Positions 36,447-44,578 of a stretch of 64,000 bases of DNA are shown piece by piece; position 1 is the stretch's first letter, and each line of letters begins with the position of its first letter. The DNA comes from an uncultured Bacteroidales bacterium (GTDB lineage Bacteria > Bacteroidota > Bacteroidia > Bacteroidales > Muribaculaceae): the NCBI GenBank assembly GCA_902776835.1, contig CACYRK010000002.1, positions 124,001 through 188,000 of the forward strand. Reading direction: 5' to 3'. The notes beneath the pieces were generated by a model. That model had not been told where the DNA came from. It made no database searches and saw only the letters and a program-made list of their open reading frames with translations. A program made the translations under genes and the position numbers.

Positions 36447-37321
36447 TTCCATCATACTATAAATCACCCAACAACGACTTCACCTTGATTCAAGGTGATT
36501 GCGTGGAGATTTTGTCAAAATTCAACTTTGGATTTGACATGGTCTTTGCAGATCCACCATATTTTTTGTCTGGTGGTGGCATATCATGTCAAAGTGGGCA
36601 GGTCGTTTGTGTTGATAAAGGTGAATGGGATAAACCTTCAACTCATGAAGAAATGGATGCATTTAATCTTAAATGGCTATCTGCTTGCAGAAAGCACATG
36701 AAAGATAATGCAACCATATGGATTTCTGGTACTCATCACAATATATTTAGTGTTCAGCAACAACTCCTGAAACTGGGCTTCAAAATACTGAATGTGATAA
36801 CTTGGGCAAAAACCAATCCCCCGCCAAACATTTCTTGTCGATATTTTACCTACTCAACAGAGTTCATCATCTGGGCAAGAAAGTCACAAAAAGTAGCTCA
36901 TTTCTACAACTATGATTTGATGAAGCAACTTAATGGAGACAAACAAATGACAGATGTATGGCAATTGCCAGCCATTGGTCGTTGGGAGAAGTCATGTGGC
37001 AAGCACCCGACACAAAAGCCCCTGGGAGTTTTGGCAAGATTGATTCAAGCCAGTACTCAACCTGGGGCATGGATTCTTGACCCCTTCAATGGCAGTGCGA
37101 CAACTGGTATTGCTGCAAATTTACTTGGCAGAAAATACCTTGGGTTAGAAATTGAAGATGAGTTCCTTGCAATGAGTAAAGCCAGAAGGGAAGAAATAGA
37201 GAATAGTGCCGTTCGTAGCGACTATCTGGAAAGATTGGCTAAGGCAAAAATAATTTTGCCTCCTGACAACTTCTTTGTAGCGGATGATCCCGATATAAAT
37301 TACGGAGTGCCTTGGTTATAA
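36443..37321 (+). CDS. DNA adenine methylase, DpnA type (beta-class N6)
   Basis: A 292-residue N6-adenine methyltransferase. Motif order is permuted: DPPYFLSGGGISCQSGQVV (catalytic motif first, near residue 37), then KHPTQKP near 190 and the AdoMet loop DPFNGSATTG near 211. Together with the segment VDKGEWDKPST this strongly resembles DpnA (M2.DpnII), which methylates GATC also in single-stranded DNA and protects incoming DNA. Start codon overlap with the upstream gene implies coupled translation. Expected partners DpnM and DpnII are both upstream in the operon. Confidence 0.9.
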   Translation: MIPSYYKSPNNDFTLIQGDCVEILSKFNFGFDMVFADPPYFLSGGGISCQSGQVVCVDKGEWDKPSTHEEMDAFNLKWLSACRKHMKDNATIWISGTHHNIFSVQQQLLKLGFKILNVITWAKTNPPPNISCRYFTYSTEFIIWARKSQKVAHFYNYDLMKQLNGDKQMTDVWQLPAIGRWEKSCGKHPTQKPLGVLARLIQASTQPGAWILDPFNGSATTGIAANLLGRKYLGLEIEDEFLAMSKARREEIENSAVRSDYLERLAKAKIILPPDNFFVADDPDINYGVPWL

Positions 37322-37337
37322 ATTTTACTCAACAAGG

Positions 37338-37631
37338 ATGACATTAGAAAATTTAGATGGGATTAAGGTCTTTATAATCGAATCGCTTCGTAATGGAGAC
37401 AAAAAGACTGGTGAAGATTTGAAAGATAATCTTCGCCAGATTTGGTATGACCAGAATTTGATTTCTGACTTTGATTGTCAATATACTTACGTTCATGACT
37501 CAAATGGCTTAATTTGCGCTATCAAGGATATTGAAAAACAAGTCACAACAAGTAACATGTTGCCAATTCTCATGAGGGAAATATATTCAGCCCCTGTGGA
37601 TGCAGCATTTAAGGCGTTGGGGATAATGTAA
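37338..37631 (+). CDS. Hypothetical protein, end of restriction operon
   Basis: A 97-residue protein 16 bases after the second methylase, same strand and similar AT-rich composition. No signal peptide, membrane segment or recognised motif. The first half is charged and helical (LKDNLRQIWYDQN); the rest is mixed. Position suggests it travels with the restriction-modification system. Function unknown. Confidence 0.55.
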   Translation: MTLENLDGIKVFIIESLRNGDKKTGEDLKDNLRQIWYDQNLISDFDCQYTYVHDSNGLICAIKDIEKQVTTSNMLPILMREIYSAPVDAAFKALGIM

Positions 37632-37636
37632 TTATT

Positions 37637-37930
37637 ATGAGAAATGCTGAAGATATAATATGTATGTGTAATCCAGTATTACACAAATACACTTGTGGTG
37701 ACAGAAGCTTCGAATATTATGAGGCTTCTGTAATTGTACGTCCACATGTTGTAAATTTGGCTCTGCCCCGTGACGCTCTTTGTCCTGGGCCGCTATCCCA
37801 AATACCTCTACATCCGCAAGTCACAATCAACCACAAATTAACCTTAATGGATAATAACCACAAATCTTTGTGGCAGAAAGGAGTGCGTCTACGGCGCGGA
37901 ACCCTTAAAACCGAATGGTCGTTGAATTGA
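37637..37930 (+). pseudogene. Chimeric frame at right border of the island
   Basis: A 97-codon frame whose first 35 codons are AT-rich, like the island, and whose remainder is GC-richer and lacks coding character in this frame. In another frame 37762-37841 encodes PVTLFVLGRYPKYLYIRKS and then stops, which looks like the 3' end of a resident gene. I read this as a junction between island DNA and the remains of a host gene, not as one working protein. Confidence 0.4.
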
Positions 37931-37957
37931 AATTTTGGTGGTGTGGGAGGATGTAGT

Positions 37958-37988
37958 AATGGCGAGCCGGGTGGGGTGGCTCGCCATT
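37958..37988 (-). terminator. Hairpin after the minus-strand beta-barrel gene
   Basis: A perfect 11-bp inverted repeat (37958-37968 with 37978-37988) with a 9-base loop lies about 60 bases beyond the stop of the minus-strand gene at 38047. There is no T-run directly after it on the minus strand, so it may be a stabilising hairpin or factor-dependent terminator. Confidence 0.55.
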
Positions 37989-38046
37989 GCTGCTGCAGGG
38001 TGGGGCGATGCCCGGTTCTGCAGAAATGGTGGTTGGTTGATGAGCG

Positions 38047-38532
38047 TTAGAATCGGTAACTGAGGCCGAGGCTGAGCACGCCTTGGTCAACCTTGCGGAT
38101 GATGGTGTGGCGATACTCAAAGGCTGCGCTGAAGTGGTCGTCGATAAGATACTCAGCGCCACCGCCCACGTTCAGACCGACATGGTTCTCCTCGTCGTTG
38201 TGGCCTTCGATTTTGTAATTCACCATAGTGTAGTTGAGACCTGCAAGAGGATAAAGAATCACCTTGTCCTGATAGACTGGAATCAGATAGTGGCCGTTAA
38301 CGTTGACGTCCATCCAGTTGCTGTGGTGCTTCTTGAAGAAGAAGTTGGTGCTTACCTCACCACGAATCTGGTCCCATACGTTGTACTGGAAGTGTGCTCC
38401 CAAACCCATGTTCTCAATTCCGCTGCCATAGAGGATCTTTCCGCCGACAGCAGCAACGCCTTGCTCTGTTTGAGCCCACATCGCTCCACAGGTGAGCAAT
38501 GCGGCACATACCAATGTAAGAAGTTTCTTCAT
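38047..38532 (-). CDS. Small outer-membrane beta-barrel protein
   Basis: A 161-residue protein with a signal peptide (MKKLLTLVCAALLTCGAMWA) and alternating hydrophobic and polar strands to the end, finishing in SLGLSYRF. A C-terminal aromatic after such strands is the signal recognised by the BAM complex. The size fits an eight-stranded barrel of the OmpA/OmpX-like group (OMP_b-brl). Length is complete. It is monocistronic and divergent from the gene at 38769. Ligand or role unknown. Confidence 0.82.
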   Translation of the reverse strand: MKKLLTLVCAALLTCGAMWAQTEQGVAAVGGKILYGSGIENMGLGAHFQYNVWDQIRGEVSTNFFFKKHHSNWMDVNVNGHYLIPVYQDKVILYPLAGLNYTMVNYKIEGHNDEENHVGLNVGGGAEYLIDDHFSAAFEYRHTIIRKVDQGVLSLGLSYRF

Positions 38533-38671
38533 AATGTTATTAAAATTATATGTGTGTATTCAATTTATTGGCAAAAATAGTTACTTTTCTTCATCTTACA
38601 AAATATTCGAGGCCTAAAACGCATGTTTTGGTCAAGAATCGCTGACTTTTCGTCAAAAATGGGTGGATTTG

Positions 38672-38704
38672 TTTGCAAAAGTTTACAAATATTGTGTAAT
38701 TTTG
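38672..38704 (+). promoter_or_regulatory. Promoter upstream of the 38769 gene
   Basis: TTTG at 38672-38675, 21 bases, TAATTTTG at 38697-38704: a full Bacteroidetes promoter. The ATG follows 64 bases later. Confidence 0.75.
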
Positions 38705-38768
38705 TCGTGTGAATTTAAACGTGCTATTTTAATTCGCCGTGTGTAGATAACAGAAAAAATTTACTACT

Positions 38769-39449
38769 ATGAAACGAATCATAATTACAATCGCGATGTC
38801 GCTGCTTGTGTGCTTGGCAGCCATTGCACAAAACCAGCACCGGGCTAATGTTAAGAGCCAGATTGACAAGTGGGGCTTGTGCCGCACAGTTGCAATCACC
38901 AAAAAGGGTGGTGCAGTTGCCATTACGCAAACAAATGCTTATACCGCCAGTGGCATCCCCAAGGCGATGGAGAAGGCGCTGAAACGTGCCAACGAGAAAG
39001 GCTATCAAATCGACGACGTGGTGCTCACCGACAAGGGCTCGTGGCTCGTGCTCTACGCCAATAACGGTGTTGACTGCGGCAAGGTGCCCAAGAACTTGGA
39101 GAACCAACTGCGCGCGCTCAACAAAGCCGGCGAGAAGATTACTTCGGTAACCTTTAACGATGCCGGCGAGTGGATTGTGGTGACCGCCACAAAGGCCGTT
39201 TGCTCTTACGACATCTATGACTGGATTGCCGACGGCGGGCAGAAATATGGCAAGTTGCTCACGGCTCACATCACGGGCAACGGCCTGGCCATGCGCTTCG
39301 AGCGAGGCTATAAATTTGACGGCGTCGTACCCGAAGCGTTGAAGGATCGCCTGAAAAGCACCAAAATCGACGTTTACCGCATCAAGTTCTGGAGCGACGG
39401 CACGTATTTCTTTGCCGACCGCAAAGGCAACTATTCATATAAGTTATAA
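38769..39449 (+). CDS. Hypothetical exported protein
   Basis: A 226-residue protein with a clear signal peptide (ITIAMSLLVCLAAIAQ). The mature part has two similar blocks: DDVVLTDKGSWLVLYANNGV and TSVTFNDAGEWIVVTATKAV share a (T/N)DxGxWxVx pattern, with a looser third near the C-terminus (IKFWSDGTYFFADR). This looks like repeated beta-hairpins in a periplasmic or surface domain. I do not recognise the family. It precedes the Ser/Thr kinase by 32 bases, so both may form an operon. Confidence 0.65.
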   Translation: MKRIIITIAMSLLVCLAAIAQNQHRANVKSQIDKWGLCRTVAITKKGGAVAITQTNAYTASGIPKAMEKALKRANEKGYQIDDVVLTDKGSWLVLYANNGVDCGKVPKNLENQLRALNKAGEKITSVTFNDAGEWIVVTATKAVCSYDIYDWIADGGQKYGKLLTAHITGNGLAMRFERGYKFDGVVPEALKDRLKSTKIDVYRIKFWSDGTYFFADRKGNYSYKL

Positions 39450-39481
39450 TTCGGCTCAAATAGCATTAAGCAATTACAACC

Positions 39482-41095
39482 ATGAGCAAGAAAGAAAACC
39501 AAACCGCTATACTGCCGGTCGATACCGAGTTGCAGGGCGGTAAATATACCATCACGGGATTTATCTCGAGCGGTGGCTTCGGCAACACCTACATCGCCCA
39601 CAACAACATGCTCGACATCGACGTGGCAATGAAGGAGTTCTTCATCAAGGGTATCAACAGCCGCACTTCCGACACGCGTTCGGTGGTGGTGAGCAATGAA
39701 ACCAACGCAGCCCAGTTCAACGAACAGCGCGAGAAGTTCAAGCGTGAGGCCCAGCGCATCAGCAAACTCGACAATCACCACATTGTGCGTGTGATGGACC
39801 TCTTCGAAGAGAACGGCACGGCTTACTATGTGATGGAACTCATCCACGGCAAGTCGCTCAACGACATGGTGCTGCGTGCCGGCCGTCCGCTCAGCGAATC
39901 GGTGGTTCGCGTCTATCTGCCGCAAATTCTCGATGCCCTCGACGAGGTGCATAGCAAAAATATCTATCACCTTGACCTCAAACCCGCCAACGTGCTTGTT
40001 GACCGCAATGGTCATATCAAGGTGATTGACTTCGGCGCAAGCAAGCAGTTGTCGTCGGTGAGCCACCAGTTCACCACCACCGCGGTCACCTATACGCCTG
40101 GTTACGCCCCCCGCGAGCAACTCGAGCACAACAGCAACAAGTTTGGCCCCTGGACCGACCTGTACTCGCTTGGCGCTACGCTGTATTTCTGCCTTACCGC
40201 GTGCGACCCACCATCGCAAACCGACATTATCGACTTGCGGCAAAAAGCGTTTAAATTCCCTGTCACTGTGTCGAACGACATGCGACAACTCATATTGTGG
40301 CTGATGAACGACCGTCGCACCAAGCGCCCGCAGAGCGTCGCCGCCGTGTATCAGGCACTGCGCACCTTTGCTCCGCTCGATATGCCCAGCACGTCGCCGT
40401 CGCAGCCACCTGTGCCCAACTCTGTGCCACCTTATGCCATATATGGCAGTGGTGAGCCGCAGGTACAAGCCCTGCAACAGGCGCCTGACTCAGGCCCAGC
40501 CCCCAGCCCTCAACCCAATTCTTCTCCCGTGCCCAATTCGCAACCAGTTAGCCAGCCCGTTAGCCAGCCCGTAAGCCAACCGGTGAATCAACAGGCTATA
40601 CCTGTGGTCGACTCACGCGAGGTGTATTACGAGTCCTATAACGATGAGGAAGACGAGGAGAGCAAGTCGCGCAAGCGCAACATCATCGTTGCAGCAATCT
40701 CGGCCCTCGTGGCTGCTTTAGTGATACTTGCCATCGCTTTCTTTACTGGCGGCCCGAAGAATGTTAACAATGTTTCATTCACCCTTGCTAACGGTGAGCC
40801 TTATGTCTATTCAGGCACCGTCGACGATCACGGTGTGCCCAATGGCAACGGTGTGGCAAAGTTTGCCAATTCGACGAGTTATGAAGGCCAGTTTAACCAC
40901 GGTGTGATGCAAGGCGACAGCGTGACGTATAAAACGCTTGAATGGACTTTCGTGGGCGCCATGAACGATAACAAGTTCTTGAATGGCACTCTCACTTATG
41001 CCGATGGCTCCTACTTCAAGGGCACTTTCGACGGCTTCAAGCCTGCCGACGGCACTTACTATAACGCCGACGGCACCCAGAAGAAGAAACGATAA
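39482..41095 (+). CDS. Membrane Ser/Thr protein kinase with extracytoplasmic MORN repeats
   Basis: A 537-residue protein. Residues about 20-290 are a Hanks-type kinase: glycine loop SSGGFGNTY, ATP-site Lys in VAMKEFF near 50, catalytic loop YHLDLKPANVL near 162, and VIDFGASKQ near 182. The catalytic loop reads HLD in place of the usual HRD, common in bacterial kinases. A Pro/Gln-rich linker (about 310-385) contains tandem SQPV units. A single membrane helix (about 400-424) is followed by three or so MORN-like motifs (YEGQFNHGVMQGD, YFKGTFDGFKPADG). The usual layout is kinase inside and MORN in the periplasm. A mobile element begins one base after its stop codon. Confidence 0.9.
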   Translation: MSKKENQTAILPVDTELQGGKYTITGFISSGGFGNTYIAHNNMLDIDVAMKEFFIKGINSRTSDTRSVVVSNETNAAQFNEQREKFKREAQRISKLDNHHIVRVMDLFEENGTAYYVMELIHGKSLNDMVLRAGRPLSESVVRVYLPQILDALDEVHSKNIYHLDLKPANVLVDRNGHIKVIDFGASKQLSSVSHQFTTTAVTYTPGYAPREQLEHNSNKFGPWTDLYSLGATLYFCLTACDPPSQTDIIDLRQKAFKFPVTVSNDMRQLILWLMNDRRTKRPQSVAAVYQALRTFAPLDMPSTSPSQPPVPNSVPPYAIYGSGEPQVQALQQAPDSGPAPSPQPNSSPVPNSQPVSQPVSQPVSQPVNQQAIPVVDSREVYYESYNDEEDEESKSRKRNIIVAAISALVAALVILAIAFFTGGPKNVNNVSFTLANGEPYVYSGTVDDHGVPNGNGVAKFANSTSYEGQFNHGVMQGDSVTYKTLEWTFVGAMNDNKFLNGTLTYADGSYFKGTFDGFKPADGTYYNADGTQKKKR

Positions 41096-41280
41096 ACCCA
41101 AATCGGTCATTAGAAATTATGTCATAACAGAATTTGTTTTGAGAGTATTGCTGTTAGTGAAATCGAAGGCATAGCGGGCTATGGCGAGATTTCAGTGGCG
41201 GCAAGACGCCGAAACAAAACTGTTATGATATAATTAGGAAAAAAAACATAACTCCGTTCTAATGACCGATTTGGGATAAA
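41092..41280. mobile_element. MITE copy 1: 179-bp palindromic element with 5-bp target duplication
   Basis: Element 41097-41275 begins CCCAAATCGGTCATTAGAA and ends with the exact reverse complement (19-bp terminal inverted repeats). It is flanked by ATAAA on both sides (41092-41096 and 41276-41280), a 5-bp target-site duplication. Inside are further nested inverted pairs, such as CATAGC/GCTATG and GAAATC/GATTTC, so the strand can fold into a long hairpin. It encodes no protein. A second copy in opposite orientation lies at 56064-56246 and is about 95% identical. The kinase stop codon sits within the left target duplication. Confidence 0.88.
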
Positions 41281-41296
41281 CGACATAACATAAAAT

Positions 41297-41339
41297 AGCA
41301 ATGATAGCAACTGTACCAGATACGGTTGCTATCATTGCT
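41297..41339 (-). terminator. Terminator after the minus-strand cdsA-purM run
   Basis: A perfect 15-bp inverted repeat (41297-41311 with 41325-41339) with a 13-base loop lies 24 bases beyond the stop of the DUF3332-like gene and is followed on the minus strand by a T-rich stretch. Confidence 0.85.
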
Positions 41340-41363
41340 ATAATTGGTATATGCTATTGCGAG

Positions 41364-41912
41364 TTACTTCAGGGCCATCCAACGTGCCTCGCTCACGAGT
41401 TGCTCATAGGCCATGACGCCTTGCTGATTCAATTCGACAGTGCGCCAACTGCCGTCGGGAGTAATCATGCGCACGTGGCTGTCGTCGACGAAACTCATAA
41501 ACTTATATTCCGAGCCGTTGGTCTCGAGCGACCACGAGCGGTCGCTGGCGTCGAAGTTGAAGCGTACAACGCTCTTGTCGCTCAAGTTGGTGATGGTGTA
41601 ACCAGTGGCATCGCTCTGTACAAGGTATTGCGCATCCTTGCCGTCGACAACCTTGGTCTCGCTAACAACAGGATTCTCGCCCGTCCAAAACTCGATGGAG
41701 TTGAGCACCAGCATGTCGGCCGCCAAAGTGAGTTCATACACTGGCAGCACCCAGAATGCAAAGAACACCAACTCGTTGACGTACTTGTTGCCCACTTCGC
41801 GATTCCACGTCAGCACCTTGTTGGTGAGTGAGAAACTGCCAAGGCACGACTGCAGTGGCATAGAGAGTGCAAGTGCAATAAGTACTGTGCAAGTTAAATG
41901 ATATTTTTTCAT
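41364..41912 (-). CDS. DUF3332-like lipoprotein
   Basis: A 182-residue protein. The start at 41912 (MKKYHLTC) is chosen because it begins a lipoprotein signal with lipobox near LQSC (Cys about 22); the frame extends 10 codons further upstream. The next part (SFSLTNKVLTWNREVGNKYVNELVFFAFW, split here only by family description) has the N-R-x-V-G-x-K-x-x-N-E pattern and a hydrophobic segment typical of DUF3332. It is the last gene of the minus-strand cdsA-purM-mltF run, 7 bases after mltF. Function of the family is unknown. Confidence 0.78.
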   Translation of the reverse strand: MKKYHLTCTVLIALALSMPLQSCLGSFSLTNKVLTWNREVGNKYVNELVFFAFWVLPVYELTLAADMLVLNSIEFWTGENPVVSETKVVDGKDAQYLVQSDATGYTITNLSDKSVVRFNFDASDRSWSLETNGSEYKFMSFVDDSHVRMITPDGSWRTVELNQQGVMAYEQLVSEARWMALK

Positions 41913-41919
41913 TTCTGTT

Positions 41920-43398
41920 TTAATTATTTGGTTGATTGTCATTATCTTGAGTGTTTTCGGCCTGTGAGGTGGGCAGTGTCACCTTGACAGGCGGCTTTGC
42001 GGGTATGGAGTCGGGCGGCAGCGGAGTTTCACCCTTCATGGGGAACTTGTTGCGGTAATAACGGTAACGCTGCTCGACCTTTGCCACATAATCCACCGTC
42101 TCACGCCCACGGAAGTAACCATAACGGCACACGCGGTCGTTATAGAATTGAGGATTTGATTTCCACAATATTGCTTCTTCGACGTTGCCGTCCCACACCT
42201 GTGGGTCCTTGTCGTATTTCCGAGCCAGCGCAATAGCGTCTAGTACATGGCCTACACCGCCATTGTACGAAGCCAGGATGAACTTTACGCGCTCATTCTC
42301 ATTAGCAATGAGTGGAGTGAATTTCTTAATCAGACTTTTAATCAGCAGTACGGCAGTGCTAATGTTGGCTTCAGGATCGGTGATTTTGTCCATCGACAGA
42401 CCATAGTCCTTGGCCGTACTGGGCATAATCTGCATGATGCCGCGTGCTCCGGCCCACGATACGTCGTTGGGGTTGAAACGCGACTCGCAATATCCGATTG
42501 CCGCCAGCATGCGCCAGTCCCAACCGATGGTGGCACTGTAGGCTTTAAACAGGCTGTCGTAAGGCGAGATGCCGCCCGGTGGTGTGCTGGGAAGCACAAC
42601 AGTGGTGTCGTGGCTGCGATGCTTGCTCATCTCGAAATAGCGCCGTAACGCCGTCTTTGAGTAGGCTTGTGCGTTGCCAGAGTTTGCCCAGTTGTTGATG
42701 CTGTCGGCAAGCCACGCCTTGTCTTTTCCCACCGCCCACGACGAGCGTTGTGCGAAACTCACGGCCAGACTGATATCAATGCTGTCGTAGTAAGTGTGGT
42801 TGAATTGCGCTATGTCGCTGTCGACCACAGTGAGCGGCAGTTTGTGGTCCGACACCATGGCAATCAGGTCCTCGGGCATGAGAGTATCGGTGTTGATTGG
42901 GTGAATTTTGATTCCACCACCCAACTCACTGTCGAGGTTCCGCAATCGCGACTCATATTTTGAGCCGCGCTCCACGTATATGTCGCGCCCCACCAATTGT
43001 GTGACGTCGGTAATCACGCTGTCGCCGCTGTGCTGAATGAGCACCTGGTGCGTCTCGTTGACGGCGCCACAACCCAGAACACGTTTTTTGAATTCTGCTG
43101 TGTGTGGTACCTCGCATGCTATGATGTCGATAGAGTCTTGCTCGAGCAACCCGATAAGCGCCTGTATGTTAGGCGCCACGCGAAAGCGCAGTGCGATGCC
43201 TTTGTCGCGGGCAAAGTCGGTGATACGGTCGAAGTCGTAGCCCAACGTATCGCCGTGAAGGATGAAGAAGCCGGTGGGGCTATAAAGCGTGCCCACCACC
43301 AGCGTGTCGGGGAGCGGGTGGGAGTGCGCTCCCTTGCCGCAACTTACCCACGACATCACCATCAATAGCCCAAATGCCGCAACAAGTAATTTTCGCAT
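41920..43398 (-). CDS. mltF: Membrane-bound lytic transglycosylase, MltF type
   Basis: A 492-residue predicted lipoprotein (lipobox near WVSC). Residues about 30-260 resemble a solute-binding (SBP_bac_3) domain as in E. coli MltF, and about 275-430 form the SLT lytic transglycosylase domain. The catalytic Glu is in GYCESRFNP near 303, with ARGIMQIMPSTA and ASYNGGVGHV following. The enzyme cleaves peptidoglycan to 1,6-anhydromuropeptides. The C-terminal tail is Pro-rich. The ATG at 43398 follows the purM stop by 4 bases; a TTG at 43413 is an unlikely alternative. Confidence 0.9.
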   Translation of the reverse strand: MRKLLVAAFGLLMVMSWVSCGKGAHSHPLPDTLVVGTLYSPTGFFILHGDTLGYDFDRITDFARDKGIALRFRVAPNIQALIGLLEQDSIDIIACEVPHTAEFKKRVLGCGAVNETHQVLIQHSGDSVITDVTQLVGRDIYVERGSKYESRLRNLDSELGGGIKIHPINTDTLMPEDLIAMVSDHKLPLTVVDSDIAQFNHTYYDSIDISLAVSFAQRSSWAVGKDKAWLADSINNWANSGNAQAYSKTALRRYFEMSKHRSHDTTVVLPSTPPGGISPYDSLFKAYSATIGWDWRMLAAIGYCESRFNPNDVSWAGARGIMQIMPSTAKDYGLSMDKITDPEANISTAVLLIKSLIKKFTPLIANENERVKFILASYNGGVGHVLDAIALARKYDKDPQVWDGNVEEAILWKSNPQFYNDRVCRYGYFRGRETVDYVAKVEQRYRYYRNKFPMKGETPLPPDSIPAKPPVKVTLPTSQAENTQDNDNQPNN

Positions 43399-43402
43399 CG
43401 TG

Positions 43403-44569
43403 TCAATATTCAAAAGTTCCGTATTCGCTCTTGATAGTCAACCGATTGGTATCGGCCGCTTCGACATAGCCAATCACTTGGGCCTCAATGTCAAAGTTTT
43501 CGGCGATGTCGATTATTGCCTGCGCATCTTTCGGCTCGACGTAGAGTTCCATGCGGTGCCCCATGTTGAACACCTTGTACATCTCGCTCCACGACGTACC
43601 GCTGAGGCGCTGAATGAGTTGGAACAGAGGCGGTGTGGCAAACATATTGTCCTTCACCACGTGTTTGCCATCGACGAAATGCATCACCTTGGTCTGCGCG
43701 CCGCCAGTGCAATGAACCATGCCGTGGATATTAGGCCGCATGACGTCAAGCACTCGCTTGATTACGGGCGCATAGGTGCGGGTTGGCGAGAGCACGAGCC
43801 GTCCGGCATCCAGGGGAACGCCCGGCACTGTGTCGGTCAGGCGGCATGTGCCGCTGTAAACGAGATCGGCGGGCATCCCCGGGTCGTAGGTCTCGGGATA
43901 GGCTTTGGCAACGTCGCCGCCGAACACGTCGTGACGCGCCGACGTCAGGCCATTGCTGCCCATGCCGCCGTTGTAGCAATGCTCATATTTTGCCTTTCCC
44001 GACGATGCAAGGCCAACAATCACGTCGCCTGCGGCGATGCGCGCATTGTCGATTACCTCGTCGCGGCGCATGCGGCACGTGACGGTGCTGTCGACAATCA
44101 CGGTGCGCACCAGGTCGCCCACGTCGGCCGTCTCGCCGCCAGTGAGCACGATGTCAACGCCCATGCTGCGAAGTTCGGCCAGGAAATCCTCGGTGCCGCC
44201 GATAATCGCGGCAATTACCTCGCCGGGAATCAGTCGCTTGTTGCGACCGATAGTCGATGACAGCAGTATGCCACTTGTGGCACCCACACAAAGCAGGTCG
44301 TCGATATTCATCACTATTGCATCCTGCGCGATGCCGCGCCACACACTAAGGTCGCCCGTCTCGCGCCAATAGGCGTAGGCGAGCGACGATTTTGTGCCGG
44401 CACCGTCGGCATGCATGATGTTACAGTAATCTGGGTCTCCGCCCAGCAGGTCGGGCATAATTTTACAGAAGGCCTGCGGAAACAGGCCCTTGTCGATGTC
44501 CTTAATGGCGTTGTGCACATCGTCTTTGCTGGCACTCACCCCACGGGCGTCGTAACGTTGTTGATTCAT
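43403..44569 (-). CDS. purM: Phosphoribosylformylglycinamidine cyclo-ligase (AIR synthase) PurM
   Basis: A 388-residue cytoplasmic enzyme of purine synthesis that closes the imidazole ring of AIR with ATP. HADGAGTKSSLAY near residue 53 is the PurM nucleotide/substrate motif; VLTGGETADVGDLV near 137 and GLASSGKAKYE near 187 are further family signatures. It is somewhat longer than E. coli PurM (345). It lies between cdsA and mltF on the same strand with gaps of about 10 and 4 bases; the genes are functionally unrelated, so this is likely simple co-expression. Confidence 0.88.
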   Translation of the reverse strand: MNQQRYDARGVSASKDDVHNAIKDIDKGLFPQAFCKIMPDLLGGDPDYCNIMHADGAGTKSSLAYAYWRETGDLSVWRGIAQDAIVMNIDDLLCVGATSGILLSSTIGRNKRLIPGEVIAAIIGGTEDFLAELRSMGVDIVLTGGETADVGDLVRTVIVDSTVTCRMRRDEVIDNARIAAGDVIVGLASSGKAKYEHCYNGGMGSNGLTSARHDVFGGDVAKAYPETYDPGMPADLVYSGTCRLTDTVPGVPLDAGRLVLSPTRTYAPVIKRVLDVMRPNIHGMVHCTGGAQTKVMHFVDGKHVVKDNMFATPPLFQLIQRLSGTSWSEMYKVFNMGHRMELYVEPKDAQAIIDIAENFDIEAQVIGYVEAADTNRLTIKSEYGTFEY

Positions 44570-44578
44570 AGCAATAGA

